Shown: positions 44,417 through 53,737, counted from the first letter of the stretch. The stretch: DNA of 64,000 bases from Prevotellamassilia timonensis (GCF_900106785.1 NZ_LT629845.1:1124466-1188465); one strand, 5' to 3'. The notes: a model not told the origin generated them from the sequence alone. Program-made: numbers and translations.

Positions 44417-44457
44417 TCTGCAATAATAACACTCTAAAGGACTACATTCTGCAATAA
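44414..44457. promoter_or_regulatory. Candidate Lrp operator: two 13-bp direct repeats
   Basis: CATTCTGCAATAA occurs at 44414-44426 and 44445-44457, centres 31 bp apart (about three helical turns). The first overlaps the lrp start codon; both lie downstream of the lrp promoter. Confidence 0.5.
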
Positions 44458-44471
44458 AGCAGTTTGATATG

Positions 44472-44502
44472 CAAATATAGTATATTTTCCTGTATTAAGC
44501 AA
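44472..44502 (-). promoter_or_regulatory. Promoter of the lrp-like gene
   Basis: On the minus strand TTG, 20-bp spacer, TATATTTG (44472-44479). Transcription would run through both 13-bp repeats. Confidence 0.6.
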
Positions 44503-44530
44503 CACTATTTTCTGATAGAAGAGAAAACTA

Positions 44531-44538
44531 TAACTTTG
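44531..44538 (+). promoter_or_regulatory. -7 box of the MetE-like gene
   Basis: TAACTTTG, 27 nt before the ATG; the -33 region is only T-rich (TTTT at 44508-44511). Confidence 0.5.
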
Positions 44539-44565
44539 CAACCGCAAACTAAAAAATTGAGAACA

Positions 44566-45690
44566 ATGACATATCAAACAAGCAACGCCCCCTTTAGGGC
44601 AGACATCGTGGGAAGTTTCCTACGTCCACAAGAGATTAAAGTAGCAAGAGCCGCTTTTGAAAACGGAGAGATCGATTCAGAAGAACTCAAGACTATCGAA
44701 GACAAATGTATTGCGGCCCTGATCAGCAAACAAAAAGAAGCGGGATTAAAAGTCATCACTGACGGAGAATACAGACGCAGCTACTGGCACCTCGACTTCA
44801 TGTGGGGACTGAATGGTGTGGAACACATCGAACTCGACCACGGTTACCAGTTTCATGGAGAAGAAACCACAAAGGGGTCGTGTATCGTTACAGGAAAGAT
44901 AAGTGGAGAGAATCACCCGTTTGTAGAACACTTCAAATACGTCAAGCAATTTGAGAGCAATGGTGTAGTCGCTCGCCAAACAATTCCTTCTCCGTCACAA
45001 TTCTACGCCGAATTATTCCGCGGAGAGGAGAACACCAAGAACACACTCCGATTTTATCCCGACCACGAAGTACTCATCAACGACATTGCAGCCGCTTACC
45101 GCACAGTAATCGAGGAACTTTATGCTGCGGGGTGCCGCAACATACAATTTGACGACTGCACTTGGGGCATGGTATGCGACACCGATTTCTGGAAAACAAT
45201 GACCGGGTGCGGTTATGATGTGGAAGAATTGATGCACATCTACCTTGAAGTCAACAACAAGTCGCTTGAAAATCTGCCTTCCGACTTAGTTGTCAACACC
45301 CACGTCTGCCGAGGGAATTACCATTCTACATGGGCTGCAAAAGGCCCTTACGACAGGGTTGCGCCAATCCTTTTTGCCCAAGAGAAAGTCAATGCGTTCT
45401 ATTTGGAATATGATGATGAACGCTCAGGTGGCTTTGAACCATTAAAATATGTGCCGGCAAGCAAGAAAGTTGTGTTGGGCCTTATTACTACCAAAAACCC
45501 CAAACTCGAAGACCGTCAAACCATCATCGACCGCATTCACCAGGCCGCCAAATATATTCCCTTAGAACGTTTATGCCTCAGCCCGCAATGTGGATTTGCC
45601 TCATGCGAGATAGGCAACAAACTTACCGAAGAAGAGCAATGGGCTAAAATTGCACTGGTACAAAGCATTGCCAACGAAGTTTGGGGGTAA
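44566..45690 (+). CDS. MetE C-terminal-like methyltransferase (YxjG/YxjH type)
   Basis: A 374-residue protein of the cobalamin-independent methionine synthase superfamily, corresponding to the MetE C-terminal barrel only. Candidate zinc ligands are His246 and Cys248 (NTHVCRGN), Glu281 (FYLEYDDE) and Cys342 (LSPQCGFAS). Start MTYQTSNAPFRADIVGSFLRP is the standard N-terminus of the single-domain relatives. These proteins methylate a thiol (homocysteine or related) from a methyl donor that may not be folate; the donor here is unknown. The divergent Lrp regulator probably controls it. Confidence 0.88.
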   Translation: MTYQTSNAPFRADIVGSFLRPQEIKVARAAFENGEIDSEELKTIEDKCIAALISKQKEAGLKVITDGEYRRSYWHLDFMWGLNGVEHIELDHGYQFHGEETTKGSCIVTGKISGENHPFVEHFKYVKQFESNGVVARQTIPSPSQFYAELFRGEENTKNTLRFYPDHEVLINDIAAAYRTVIEELYAAGCRNIQFDDCTWGMVCDTDFWKTMTGCGYDVEELMHIYLEVNNKSLENLPSDLVVNTHVCRGNYHSTWAAKGPYDRVAPILFAQEKVNAFYLEYDDERSGGFEPLKYVPASKKVVLGLITTKNPKLEDRQTIIDRIHQAAKYIPLERLCLSPQCGFASCEIGNKLTEEEQWAKIALVQSIANEVWG

Positions 45691-45719
45691 CAATCAACCG
45701 ATTGGTCAAAACAGAAAGA

Positions 45720-45754
45720 AACGTGAGGCAGCACCTTAGGCGTTGTCTCACGTT
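45720..45754. terminator. Bidirectional terminator between MetE-like and Nudix genes
   Basis: AACGTGAGGCAGC (45720-45732) pairs with GTTGTCTCACGTT (45742-45754), with G-U pairs; T-rich sequence follows. Confidence 0.7.
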
Positions 45755-45798
45755 CTTTATGCTGTCCAGCGAAACATCAAAACACACGTTCTAATGCT

Positions 45799-46308
45799 TT
45801 ATTCATCACCAAACACACGTTTCCACTCCGCCTCAAAATTGGGCGTAAAAAAGCCATGCCCCATGTGCTGCCAAAGCTCGTCAGGCGTCATGAAACGTCC
45901 ACCGTCCAACTCATCAGACGGAGCCAAAGGCGCATCAGTTGTTGTGCGATAAACATAAACCAACTCGCGCTCCACAGCAGATTGGTGCACATACCGGCAC
46001 ATAAACTCTGGCGTAAATTGCGACAATCCTATTTCCTCGCGTGCTTCGCGTGCCAAAGCCGCCTCCACCGTCTCGCCACAATCAACATGCCCGCCCACGG
46101 CGGTATCCCATTTGCCGGGCTGCACCGTTTTCCATTCTGGCCGGTGCTGCACATACACCTCGCCACGCTCATTAAACACATGCAAATGCACCACCGGGTG
46201 CAACAACAAGCTCATGCCGTCATGACACTCGCCACGTGTGGCCGAACCCACCACGTGCCCTTCTTCGTCAACCAGCGGCAACAGTTCTTTATTATTATCG
46301 TGCTTCAT
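45799..46308 (-). CDS. Nudix hydrolase
   Basis: A 169-residue Nudix protein. The complete box G-x5-E-x7-REUXEEXGU runs from Gly73 to Leu95 (GGHVDCGETVEAALAR, EAREEIGL). The N-terminal ELLPLVDEEGHVVGSATRGECH resembles the IPP-isomerase-like/YfcD Nudix subgroup. It would hydrolyse a nucleoside diphosphate derivative; the substrate is not predictable. Separated from queA by an F1 repeat. Confidence 0.88.
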   Translation of the reverse strand: MKHDNNKELLPLVDEEGHVVGSATRGECHDGMSLLLHPVVHLHVFNERGEVYVQHRPEWKTVQPGKWDTAVGGHVDCGETVEAALAREAREEIGLSQFTPEFMCRYVHQSAVERELVYVYRTTTDAPLAPSDELDGGRFMTPDELWQHMGHGFFTPNFEAEWKRVFGDE

Positions 46309-46332
46309 GTCAAATAGGTTGTAATCAGAATC

Positions 46333-46450
46333 AGTTAACGGGTTGACGGGGTAACGGGTAAGTTTGCCAAGTCTTTTAACAATGGCTTTAAGTAGTGTAA
46401 AACTTACTTACCCGTTAACCCGTCTACTTGTTACCCCCTTTACCAACAAT
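46333..46450. repeat. F1 octamer-hairpin repeat, copy 7
   Basis: AGTTAACGGGTTGACGGG, GTAACGGGTAAGTTTGCCAAG-type arm; opposite arm ACTTACTTACCCGTTAACCC and ACTTGTTACCCC. Lies between queA and the Nudix gene. Confidence 0.75.
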
Positions 46451-47679
46451 TACGGAATTAACAGCGAACTGTCGCCATAACTCAAGAAACGGAAATCGTG
46501 CGACAAGGCATAATCGTACACGCGGTGCCAGTTGTCACCAATCAAGGCCGAAACCAACAGCAACAGTGTCGACTTGGGCTGATGAAAGTTCGTCACCATA
46601 GCCTTCACTACGTGATACTCATATCCCGGTGCTATAATTATTTGTGTTGATGTGTGCAGCACGGGCAACTTGTTGCGGTCGAGCCAGTCAACTATAGCCC
46701 GCAAAGCCTCAACCGTTGTCAACTTTAACTCTGGCGATGCAGCATACTCATAAGGCATCCACTGCGGCACATGCAAGTCATCTTGATGCGCATCGGGGTT
46801 GCGGTGCAGCATCACACCAATGTAGTACAGACTTTCGAGCGTGCGCACCGATGTGGTGCCCACCGCCACACAGTGTCCGCCATGTGCCAAAAGGCGTTCT
46901 ATGCTCTCACGTTTTACAGCAATCCACTCCGAGTGCATGGGGTGTCCGCCAATTTCCTCACTCTTTACAGGTTTGAACGTGCCAGCCCCCACATGCAGGG
47001 TTATCTCATTGCGTTCAATACCATTATTGTCAAGTGCGGCAAGCACACGTTCAGTAAAGTGCAGACCGGCTGTCGGTGCTGCCACCGAACCTTTTACCTT
47101 GCTGTACACCGTCTGATAGGTTTTCAAATCGCTTGCCTCTGTCTCGCGGTTAAGATATGGCGGTATGGGCAGTTCGCCAATAGCCTCCAGCACCTCAGAG
47201 AAGGCAACGGTGTCGTCTCCCCAGTCAAACACCACCTCGTAGCCGGTGCCGCTCACCCCTACTCTTTCGGCTGTCAGCAACACCTCTTTGCCACCAACAT
47301 TTATAGTGCGTTCAAGCTTTCCTTCCTTCCATTTTTTCAAATTGCCTATCAAGCACGTCCAAGCCACACGGCGAGTGGTGGCAAAGTTCACCTGATAATC
47401 GTGCGGCGTGTGCGGCTCGAGGCAAAACACCTCTATCAACGCACCCGTCGACTTATGGAAGTGCAAACGTGCTTGAATTACCTTTGTATTATTAAACACC
47501 AGCAACTCGCCCTTAGGCAAGTAGTTGGGCAAATTGTAGAATACGTCCTCGCTGATTTGGCCGCCACGATAGAGCAGCAATTTCGATTCGTCGCGCACGG
47601 CTTTCGGGTACTTTGCAATGCGCTCATCTGGCAGGTCATAGTTATAATCTGCTATGTGTATGTGTTTTGGGTCTTGCAT
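46450..47679 (-). CDS. queA: S-adenosylmethionine:tRNA ribosyltransferase-isomerase
   Basis: QueA, 409 residues; transfers and isomerises the ribosyl group of SAM to preQ1-tRNA, giving epoxyqueuosine. Landmarks are YDLPDERIAKYPKAVRDESK, LLVFNNTKVIQARL, GSVAAPTAGLHFTERVL, HVGAGTFKPVKSEE and NFHQPKSTLLLLVSALIG. It is longer than the 340-360 residues of proteobacterial QueA because of insertions in the middle. Start 47679 (MQDPKHIH) gives the normal N-terminus; the frame continues upstream only into the promoter repeat F6. Confidence 0.93.
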   Translation of the reverse strand: MQDPKHIHIADYNYDLPDERIAKYPKAVRDESKLLLYRGGQISEDVFYNLPNYLPKGELLVFNNTKVIQARLHFHKSTGALIEVFCLEPHTPHDYQVNFATTRRVAWTCLIGNLKKWKEGKLERTINVGGKEVLLTAERVGVSGTGYEVVFDWGDDTVAFSEVLEAIGELPIPPYLNRETEASDLKTYQTVYSKVKGSVAAPTAGLHFTERVLAALDNNGIERNEITLHVGAGTFKPVKSEEIGGHPMHSEWIAVKRESIERLLAHGGHCVAVGTTSVRTLESLYYIGVMLHRNPDAHQDDLHVPQWMPYEYAASPELKLTTVEALRAIVDWLDRNKLPVLHTSTQIIIAPGYEYHVVKAMVTNFHQPKSTLLLLVSALIGDNWHRVYDYALSHDFRFLSYGDSSLLIP

Positions 47680-47698
47680 GTTCAATATTGTTTTATGC

Positions 47699-47773
47699 TG
47701 CAAAGTTAGTGCAAACCGAGCGCAAAATATCAAGCAGACTTGGATATTTTACTAAAGTGCAGCCTGACATTGT
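47699..47773 (-). repeat. F6 promoter-bearing repeat, copy 1
   Basis: Shares TGCAAACCGAGCGCA, a CAAGC core and GTGCAGCCT with 62752-62829. It carries the minus-strand -7 box TAACTTTG (47701-47708) of queA with a TTG 22 bp upstream. Confidence 0.7.
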
Positions 47774-47830
47774 CAAAAAAGTCCCCGTCACCCCATCAGC
47801 CACATACCTTATAATCAAATTTTGCAATTT

Positions 47831-48245
47831 TGCCTGCACTCTACACTTTCGCTCGTAAGTTACTGATTTTCATCGCTAAAAGTAGTGTAGACACATATAC
47901 ACTTTGTCTACACCAGTGTCTGCACTACACCGTTATCACAACACAAAAATACGGTCATACCCCACGGGCTTTTCTGTCACGGGCGGCAGGAAATGCTATC
48001 GGAGCAAAAGAAAATCCGCCCGCACGTGACAGATTTTACTGTCTGCCGCCACCTGTTTACCGCACGCCACGCCACACGGTGCTTGCCTCACAACCGAATA
48101 TCACGCCTCATTGCCGCGCACACCTGCTTGTTAGATTTTGCGATTGAAGTGCAGACAACAGTGCAGACAAAGTGCATATATACCTACACTGCTTTTACCA
48201 TTGAATATCAACGCGTTACGAGTAAAAGTGCAGAATGCAAGCAAA
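47831..48245. repeat. F5 element X2: inverted end modules around a hairpin
   Basis: Left module 47832-47894 (TGCACTCTACACTTTCGC, TACTGATTTTCATCG, AGTGTAGACA) is mirrored at about 48173-48244 (CTACACTGCTTTTACC, TTGAATATCAACGCGTTACG, AAAAGTGCAGAATG). A central hairpin TCTGTCAC/GTGACAGA (47973-47980 with 48026-48033), extended by GGGCGG/CCGCCC, holds TCGGAGCAA (47999-48007). I see no gene in 47680-48422; after the element only AT-rich sequence remains. Confidence 0.65.
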
Positions 48246-48422
48246 AACACAAATATTAGCAGACGCGTGTGCGCGCGAGGAAACGGCACGTGCACACAAC
48301 GCAAAGGCGTATGCACAAGTCTGCTTTCAACGTCATAAAAACGCGAGTTATGAAAGAAAATGTGTAACTTCGCCAAAAATAAATAGGTGTTCAACTTATC
48401 ACCCACGAAGAACAACAAAACC

Positions 48423-50285
48423 ATGCCCACCCACAACAGACTGCATAAAATAGAATTACTCGCACCTGCCCGCGATGCCGACACCGGCATTGAGGCCATC
48501 AAACACGGCGCTGACGCGGTGTATATTGGCGGACCAAATTTTGGAGCGCGCTCTGCTGCGGGCAATTCGGTAGACGACATTGCACGGCTGTGCAATTTTG
48601 CTCACCTGTATGGCGCCCGCATTTATGTAACGCTGAACACCATATTGTGGGACAGCGAACTCAAAGCCGCCGAGGAACTGGTATGGCAACTCTACCATGC
48701 GGGAGTTGACGCCCTTATTGTGCAGGACACGGCATTGCTACAAATGCAACTGCCCCCCATAGCCCTGCATGCCTCCACACAAATGGACAACTGTACGCCC
48801 GAAAAGGCACAATGGCTCGAAGCTGCAGGCTACAAGCAAATCGTGCTGGCTCGCGAAACATCACTCGAACAAACCCGGCGCATAGCCCAAGCCGTGCGTG
48901 TGCCACTTGAAGCTTTTGTGCATGGTGCTTTGTGTGTGAGCTACAGCGGACGTTGCTATGCCTCGCAGTACTGTTTTGACAGGTCTGCCAACAGGGGGTG
49001 CTGCGCGCAATTTTGCCGTTTGGCCTTCGACCTCGTTGACGACCGAGGCAATGTGCTGGTACACGACAAGCATTTGCTGTCGCTCAAGGACATGAACCGT
49101 ACCGCCGACCTCGAAGCCATGATGGACGCTGGCGTGCGCTCTTTCAAAATTGAAGGCCGGTTGAAGGACACCAACTATGTGAAAAATGTGACGGCATGGT
49201 ATCGCCAACAAATTGACAAGATACTTGCACAGCGCGCCGACACCTACGTGCGCGCCTCATACGGCACCTCGCATCTGACCTTCGAGCCAGATGCCAAGCG
49301 CTCCTTCAACCGTGGTTTTACCAACTATTTTCTGTACGGACGCACCGACGCCCCCATTCACTCGTTTGCCACTCCCAAGGCCATAGGCCCCGTGGTGGGC
49401 AAAGTGGGACGCATCGAGCGCCGCAGTTTTGTGTTTGAACCCGACGCCAACCTTGCCTCGCCACTCACAGCGGGCGATGGGCTGTGCTTTGTTGACGCCG
49501 ACGGCAAGTTGCAAGGCTTCCGCGTGAACAAAGTTGAGGGCAACATGGCATTTCCCGCCACCATGCCACCGCTGAAGCGTGGCACCCGCCTGCACCGCAA
49601 CCTCGACTTTGCCATGGACAAGGCTCTGAGCAAGGAAACGGCCAAACGCACCCTGGCCGCCGACATTTCACTGCGCGAGGTTGAAGGCGGCTATGCCATC
49701 GACATGGCCGACGAGAGCGGTTGCCACGTTACACTGCGTTTTGACTACCCTCACGACGAGGCACGCTCGCCACAGCACGACGCCATGGTGCGCCAGCTGT
49801 CAAAATTGGGCGACACGCCTTTTACTGCCCACCATATCAGCATTCAAACCAACGGCGAACGTTTCATACCGGCCTCGGTGCTGACCGAGTGGCGCCGCGC
49901 CGTCTGCAGCAAGTTGTTGGCCGACCACCAAACGAGCTACGAGCGCGACCGTGCAGCACGCCCCGACGAGGCGCGCCTGAAACAGATGTTGCCACACGAA
50001 CTGCCTTTTACGGCCAATGTGTCCAACCACCTGGCCGAGGCGTTTTACAAGCGTCACGGTGTGTCGAACATTGAACCGGCATTTGAACTGGAACAACCGG
50101 CAGGCACCGAGGTGCCCTTGATGACCTGCCGCCACTGCATACGCCACGCCTTGGGGTGGTGTGTCAAAAAGAATCCAGCTCATGCAGCCGACAAGCTGGC
50201 CTTGCGTCTGCCAGACGGGCGCACCTTTCCGCTCAAGTTTGACTGTAAACATTGCGAAATGCAGGTGCTGCGCCCCAGAAAATAA
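48423..50285 (+). CDS. U32-family peptidase-like protein (RlhA/TrhP/UbiU group)
   Basis: A 620-residue U32 protein with an N-terminal barrel (IELLAPARDADTGIEAIKHGADAVYIGG) and the U32 signature cysteines in ALCVSYSGRCYASQYC and RGCCAQFCRLAF, which in characterised members bind an Fe-S cluster. The C-terminal part (about 400-620) matches the DUF3656-type extension and ends with a second cysteine cluster (MTCRHCIRHALGWC, DCKHCEMQ). Related enzymes hydroxylate rRNA or tRNA bases and are not proteases; this is the likelier role. Start MPTHNRLHKIELLAPA at 48423 is chosen for the normal N-terminus. Confidence 0.88.
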   Translation: MPTHNRLHKIELLAPARDADTGIEAIKHGADAVYIGGPNFGARSAAGNSVDDIARLCNFAHLYGARIYVTLNTILWDSELKAAEELVWQLYHAGVDALIVQDTALLQMQLPPIALHASTQMDNCTPEKAQWLEAAGYKQIVLARETSLEQTRRIAQAVRVPLEAFVHGALCVSYSGRCYASQYCFDRSANRGCCAQFCRLAFDLVDDRGNVLVHDKHLLSLKDMNRTADLEAMMDAGVRSFKIEGRLKDTNYVKNVTAWYRQQIDKILAQRADTYVRASYGTSHLTFEPDAKRSFNRGFTNYFLYGRTDAPIHSFATPKAIGPVVGKVGRIERRSFVFEPDANLASPLTAGDGLCFVDADGKLQGFRVNKVEGNMAFPATMPPLKRGTRLHRNLDFAMDKALSKETAKRTLAADISLREVEGGYAIDMADESGCHVTLRFDYPHDEARSPQHDAMVRQLSKLGDTPFTAHHISIQTNGERFIPASVLTEWRRAVCSKLLADHQTSYERDRAARPDEARLKQMLPHELPFTANVSNHLAEAFYKRHGVSNIEPAFELEQPAGTEVPLMTCRHCIRHALGWCVKKNPAHAADKLALRLPDGRTFPLKFDCKHCEMQVLRPRK

Positions 50286-50343
50286 CATCTTGCACCAAGT
50301 CGGCCAGTAGTTTTTTTTGAACATCAACAAGAGTTTGCCCAAC

Positions 50344-51348
50344 ATGCACAAACGCCTTTACATATTGCTTTGTCTGTGTTTCAGCCTGATACTTTCGGGC
50401 TGCTACTACTCGCACCCCAACAAAATGGACCATTGGGCGGCAAACGGCGAGGGCGCTGTTGACTCCGTAAACTTTTACATCAACCACCACTATTGGACAG
50501 GATACAATTTCAGATCGACAGACACACTGTCGCTGCAAACTGCCCCACCCCTTGCCGGACTGCCCGACTATGGTGCCATTGTGAACGACACCATAGCCAT
50601 CAACAGCCACGACCAACTGGTGGTGGCACGCGTGATGTATGTGCCGGCCGACAGCACCGACTCGGTGTGGGTAAAGGTGGCGCGCGACCAACTGACACAA
50701 GGGTGGATACACGAAAGCACACTGCTTGAACACGTGGTGCCCGACGACCCGATTTCGAAATTCATCTATTACTTCTCCGACAGCCGCTCTGTTTACGTGT
50801 TGTCGGTATTCGGGCTGGTAGTGCTCTTTTGGCTCATACAAAGCGTGCGCCACAAACGATTCCGCATTGTCCACTTCAACGACATACCGAGTTTCTACCC
50901 CACACTGCTGTGCATCTGCGTCAGCGGTTCGGCAGCATTATATGGCAGCATTCAGCGGTTCATACCCGCCACTTGGGTGGAGTTTTACTTCAGGCCCACG
51001 CTCAACCCCTTCAACACCGAGCTACCACTCATCATGGCCTTGTTCATTGCCTCAGTGTGGTGCATGCTCATTGTGGCAGTGGCGGTGATTGACGAGATAC
51101 GCCGGCAGCCCGACATTGGCGACAATCTGTCGTATCTGGCTTCGTTGGGCGGTGTGTGCGTAGTGTTGTATCTCACCTTTACGCTCACCACGCCAATCTA
51201 CATTGGCTACCCCCTGCTGTTGGTCTACTGGGCCTTTGCCGTCCGGCAGTACATCAAGCACCAACCGTCGCACTTGCTATGCGGCGTGTGCGACAAGCCT
51301 ATCCCACACAAGGGGCGGTGTCCGCACTGCGGTGCCATGAACGAATAA
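50344..51348 (+). CDS. Lipoprotein-type membrane protein with C-terminal zinc ribbon
   Basis: A 334-residue protein with a lipoprotein signal (LCLCFSLILSGC, lipobox LSGC at about residues 22-25), an extracytoplasmic SH3-like region (about 60-130; ARVMYVPADSTDSVWVKVA, QGWIHESTL), four or five membrane segments (about 150-320) and a cytoplasmic or terminal zinc ribbon (LLCGVCDKPIPHKGRCPHCGA). I do not recognise a named family. It starts 58 nt after the U32 gene and may be co-transcribed. Confidence 0.65.
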   Translation: MHKRLYILLCLCFSLILSGCYYSHPNKMDHWAANGEGAVDSVNFYINHHYWTGYNFRSTDTLSLQTAPPLAGLPDYGAIVNDTIAINSHDQLVVARVMYVPADSTDSVWVKVARDQLTQGWIHESTLLEHVVPDDPISKFIYYFSDSRSVYVLSVFGLVVLFWLIQSVRHKRFRIVHFNDIPSFYPTLLCICVSGSAALYGSIQRFIPATWVEFYFRPTLNPFNTELPLIMALFIASVWCMLIVAVAVIDEIRRQPDIGDNLSYLASLGGVCVVLYLTFTLTTPIYIGYPLLLVYWAFAVRQYIKHQPSHLLCGVCDKPIPHKGRCPHCGAMNE

Positions 51349-51425
51349 CTTGATTTTCAAGAGTTGCACACACTTTACATTCAACCATTGCTTTAATTAC
51401 AGACATTATTAAAAACACGCATACA

Positions 51426-52367
51426 ATGTCACAGAAGTTATTCATCACAACACTACTATGCAGCTTGTTTTGCTACATAAGCAGCATGGCTGCCCCCATA
51501 GAGCGTGACATCGTTATCAATCACGATGGGGTGTCGCTGCCTGGCACGCTCACTCTGCCCGACAACGTTGAGGGACACGTACCCGTAGTGGTGATGGTGC
51601 AAGGCAGCGGACCTGCCGACCGCAATGAAACCATAGGGCCGAACAAGCCCTTTGCCGAGCTGGCTCAGCGGCTTGCCAACATGGGCATTGCCACCATTCG
51701 CTACGATAAGCGCACCAAAGTGTATGGTGCCCGAACAGCCGAGGTGAGCGGGGGGCGCATTGATTATGACACCGAGGTAACCGACGATGCCGTGCAAGCA
51801 CTCAAACAGGCTGCCGCACTGCCCGAGGCCGACACCACACGCATATTTGTGTTGGGGCACAGTCTGGGTGCCACACTGGCGCCACGTATTGCCACAAAGG
51901 CGCAATCGCCAGTAGCCGGCATTATCTGCCTGGCTGCCCTTGCACGCCCCTTTTGGGACACCGTACGCGACCAAATACGCTACATTGCCACCACACAAGG
52001 ACTGGCTGCCGCCGAGGCCGAGAAGTTGGCCGAAGCGCAAGCGCAACAACTTAAAGCCACTCTGCCGGCAGAATATCTGAAAATGCAGGACGAGTATGAC
52101 GCACTTGCCACTGCCCGCCAAGCGAGCAAGCAGTTGCGCATGCTGTTTGTGCAAGGCGGACACGACTACCAAGTGACCAAAGAAGACTTTGACCTGTGGA
52201 GGACGGCTTTAGAACAATCGCACCAAAAGGCTGAGTTTCACTACTTTGACACACTCGACCACCTGATGCGTCCTTTGCCACGCATGGCGGTGCCGGCCAA
52301 CTATTACGAACCGGGAATTATGAGCCATGACGTAACGACACTGATTGGCAACTTTGTTAAGAACTAA
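51426..52367 (+). CDS. Secreted alpha/beta hydrolase
   Basis: A 313-residue exported hydrolase with a signal peptide (1-22, ending ISSMAA). The alpha/beta-hydrolase core shows VVVMVQGSGPADRNETIG (oxyanion region with the QGSG turn of this subgroup), nucleophile Ser in VLGHSLGATLAPRIA and His in DTLDHLMRPLP. A helical cap with Ala/Glu-rich sequence (AAEAEKLAEAQAQQLKA) follows the nucleophile. It resembles periplasmic esterases/dienelactone-hydrolase-like proteins; substrate unknown. Confidence 0.85.
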   Translation: MSQKLFITTLLCSLFCYISSMAAPIERDIVINHDGVSLPGTLTLPDNVEGHVPVVVMVQGSGPADRNETIGPNKPFAELAQRLANMGIATIRYDKRTKVYGARTAEVSGGRIDYDTEVTDDAVQALKQAAALPEADTTRIFVLGHSLGATLAPRIATKAQSPVAGIICLAALARPFWDTVRDQIRYIATTQGLAAAEAEKLAEAQAQQLKATLPAEYLKMQDEYDALATARQASKQLRMLFVQGGHDYQVTKEDFDLWRTALEQSHQKAEFHYFDTLDHLMRPLPRMAVPANYYEPGIMSHDVTTLIGNFVKN

Positions 52368-52371
52368 GGGG

Positions 52372-52472
52372 GTACGGGGTGACCGGTTAACGGGTTAACG
52401 GGTAAGGAGCCTGAGAATATGGCTGACTTATCTATCAATCTGTTGCCCTGTCAACCAAGTTCCCCAACGCAT
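52372..52472. repeat. F1 octamer-hairpin repeat, copy 8
   Basis: GGTTAACGGGTTAACGGGTAAG on one side (two octamers) and CTGTCAACCAAGTTCCCCAACGC on the other; the centre is shorter and diverged. Confidence 0.6.
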
Positions 52473-52504
52473 TATATAACGAACCATAATATCACAACAA
52501 GATC

Positions 52505-52804
52505 ATGACCAAGCATATTGTAATGTTCAAATTTCGCGACGACGTGACAGCCGATGTACGTTCCGCCGCACGCGAGGCTTTCAAAACGGGCATCGAAGCA
52601 TTGCCTTCAACCATCAGTTTCATACGCAGCGTGCATGTAGGTTTCAACATCAATCCGGCCGAGAAGTGGGATATCTGCCTCGACTCTACTTTCGACAACC
52701 TTGACGACGTAAAGGCTTACAGCGTACACCCTGCCCACAAGGCTGTGGCGGGCGAACTGATGAAACACATCGGTGAGCGCGCCTGCGTGGACTTTGAACT
52801 GTAA
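52505..52804 (+). CDS. Dabb-domain (stress-responsive A/B barrel) protein
   Basis: A 99-residue dimeric ferredoxin-like barrel. TKHIVMFKFRDD at the start, IRSVHVGFNINP in the middle and the C-terminal VHPAHKAVAGELMKHIGERACVDFEL are typical of the Dabb family. Some members are cyclases or stress proteins; for most, including this one, the role is unknown. Confidence 0.85.
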   Translation: MTKHIVMFKFRDDVTADVRSAAREAFKTGIEALPSTISFIRSVHVGFNINPAEKWDICLDSTFDNLDDVKAYSVHPAHKAVAGELMKHIGERACVDFEL

Positions 52805-52894
52805 CGCTGACGGGTAATTTAACAGATTAACGGGGGTGCCAGGTAGTTTTTGACTGTTTTTTGGCACTCCCTTATAAGTTTATGCGGCATACAC

Positions 52895-52925
52895 TTTGTG
52901 TTATAAATGCTTTGCATTACCTTTG
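52895..52925 (+). promoter_or_regulatory. Promoter of kdsA
   Basis: TTTG (52895-52898), 19-bp spacer, TACCTTTG (52918-52925), 30 nt before the ATG. Confidence 0.75.
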
Positions 52926-52955
52926 TATACGGCTCATTTTAACACGAAACAATAC

Positions 52956-53714
52956 ATGAAACCTATATTCATAGCGGGTCCTTGTGTGATAGAGTCGGCC
53001 GAGTTGCTCGACTGCGTGGCAGCTGAAGTGGCCAGACTGCAAAAGAAGACGGGACTGACATTTTACTTCAAGGCTTCGTTTGACAAGGCGAACCGCACCT
53101 CCATACACTCCTATCGTGGTCCAGGACTTGAAAAGGGACTGCAAATGCTTGCCGATGTGAAGAGCAAATATGCACTGCCCTTGCTCACCGACATACACGA
53201 GAGTTACCAGGCAAAGGCCGCCGGCGAGGTGGTTGATGTACTGCAAATTCCAGCTTTTTTGTGTCGCCAAACCGACTTGTTGGTTGAGGCCGCACACACG
53301 GGGTGTATTGTCAACATCAAGAAGGCGCAGTTCCTTTCGGGCGAAGACATGCGCTTTCCGGTAGAAAAATGCCGTGAGGCTGGCGCACAAGAGGTGTGGC
53401 TGACCGAACGCGGCAACATGTTTGGCTATAACAACCTGATTGTAGACTTCAGAAATCTGCCCATCATGGCACAATATGCCGACCGCGTGATTATGGATTG
53501 CACACACTCGGTGCAACGACCGGGCGGTGCTGGTGGCAAAACTGGCGGCGACCGCGAGTTTGTGCCTCAAATGGCTATGGCAGCAAAGGCTTTCGGCGCG
53601 CAAGGGTATTTTTTTGAAACGCACCCTGACCCCGACAAGGCTCCGAGCGATGGACCCAACATGTTGTACCTTGACCAACTTGAAGGACTTGTTGACAAAC
53701 TGGTGACCGACTAA
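52956..53714 (+). CDS. kdsA: 3-deoxy-8-phosphooctulonate synthase (KDO-8-P synthase)
   Basis: KdsA, 252 residues; condenses PEP with arabinose 5-phosphate to make KDO-8-phosphate for lipopolysaccharide inner core. FIAGPCVIES, TFYFKASFDKANRTS, LTDIHESYQA, LQIPAFLCRQTDLLVEAA and DCTHSVQRPGG match the family. Somewhat shorter than E. coli KdsA (284). Start MKPIFIAGPCV at 52956 fits the promoter; a longer frame would include the promoter itself. The next gene makes its substrate. Confidence 0.94.
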   Translation: MKPIFIAGPCVIESAELLDCVAAEVARLQKKTGLTFYFKASFDKANRTSIHSYRGPGLEKGLQMLADVKSKYALPLLTDIHESYQAKAAGEVVDVLQIPAFLCRQTDLLVEAAHTGCIVNIKKAQFLSGEDMRFPVEKCREAGAQEVWLTERGNMFGYNNLIVDFRNLPIMAQYADRVIMDCTHSVQRPGGAGGKTGGDREFVPQMAMAAKAFGAQGYFFETHPDPDKAPSDGPNMLYLDQLEGLVDKLVTD

Positions 53715-53737
53715 GGAGCGGTTCTAATCATATTTCA

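Noticed and set aside
47831-48422. Small ORFs of up to 154 codons between queA and the U32 gene
   Set aside because: They cross the inverted repeat modules of F5 and have no recognisable family motif; treated as repeat artefacts.
52956-53714. DAHP synthase as an alternative for the KdsA call
   Set aside because: The KASFDKANRTS, QIPAFLCRQTDLL pattern and the adjacent arabinose-phosphate isomerase point to KDO-8-P synthase.
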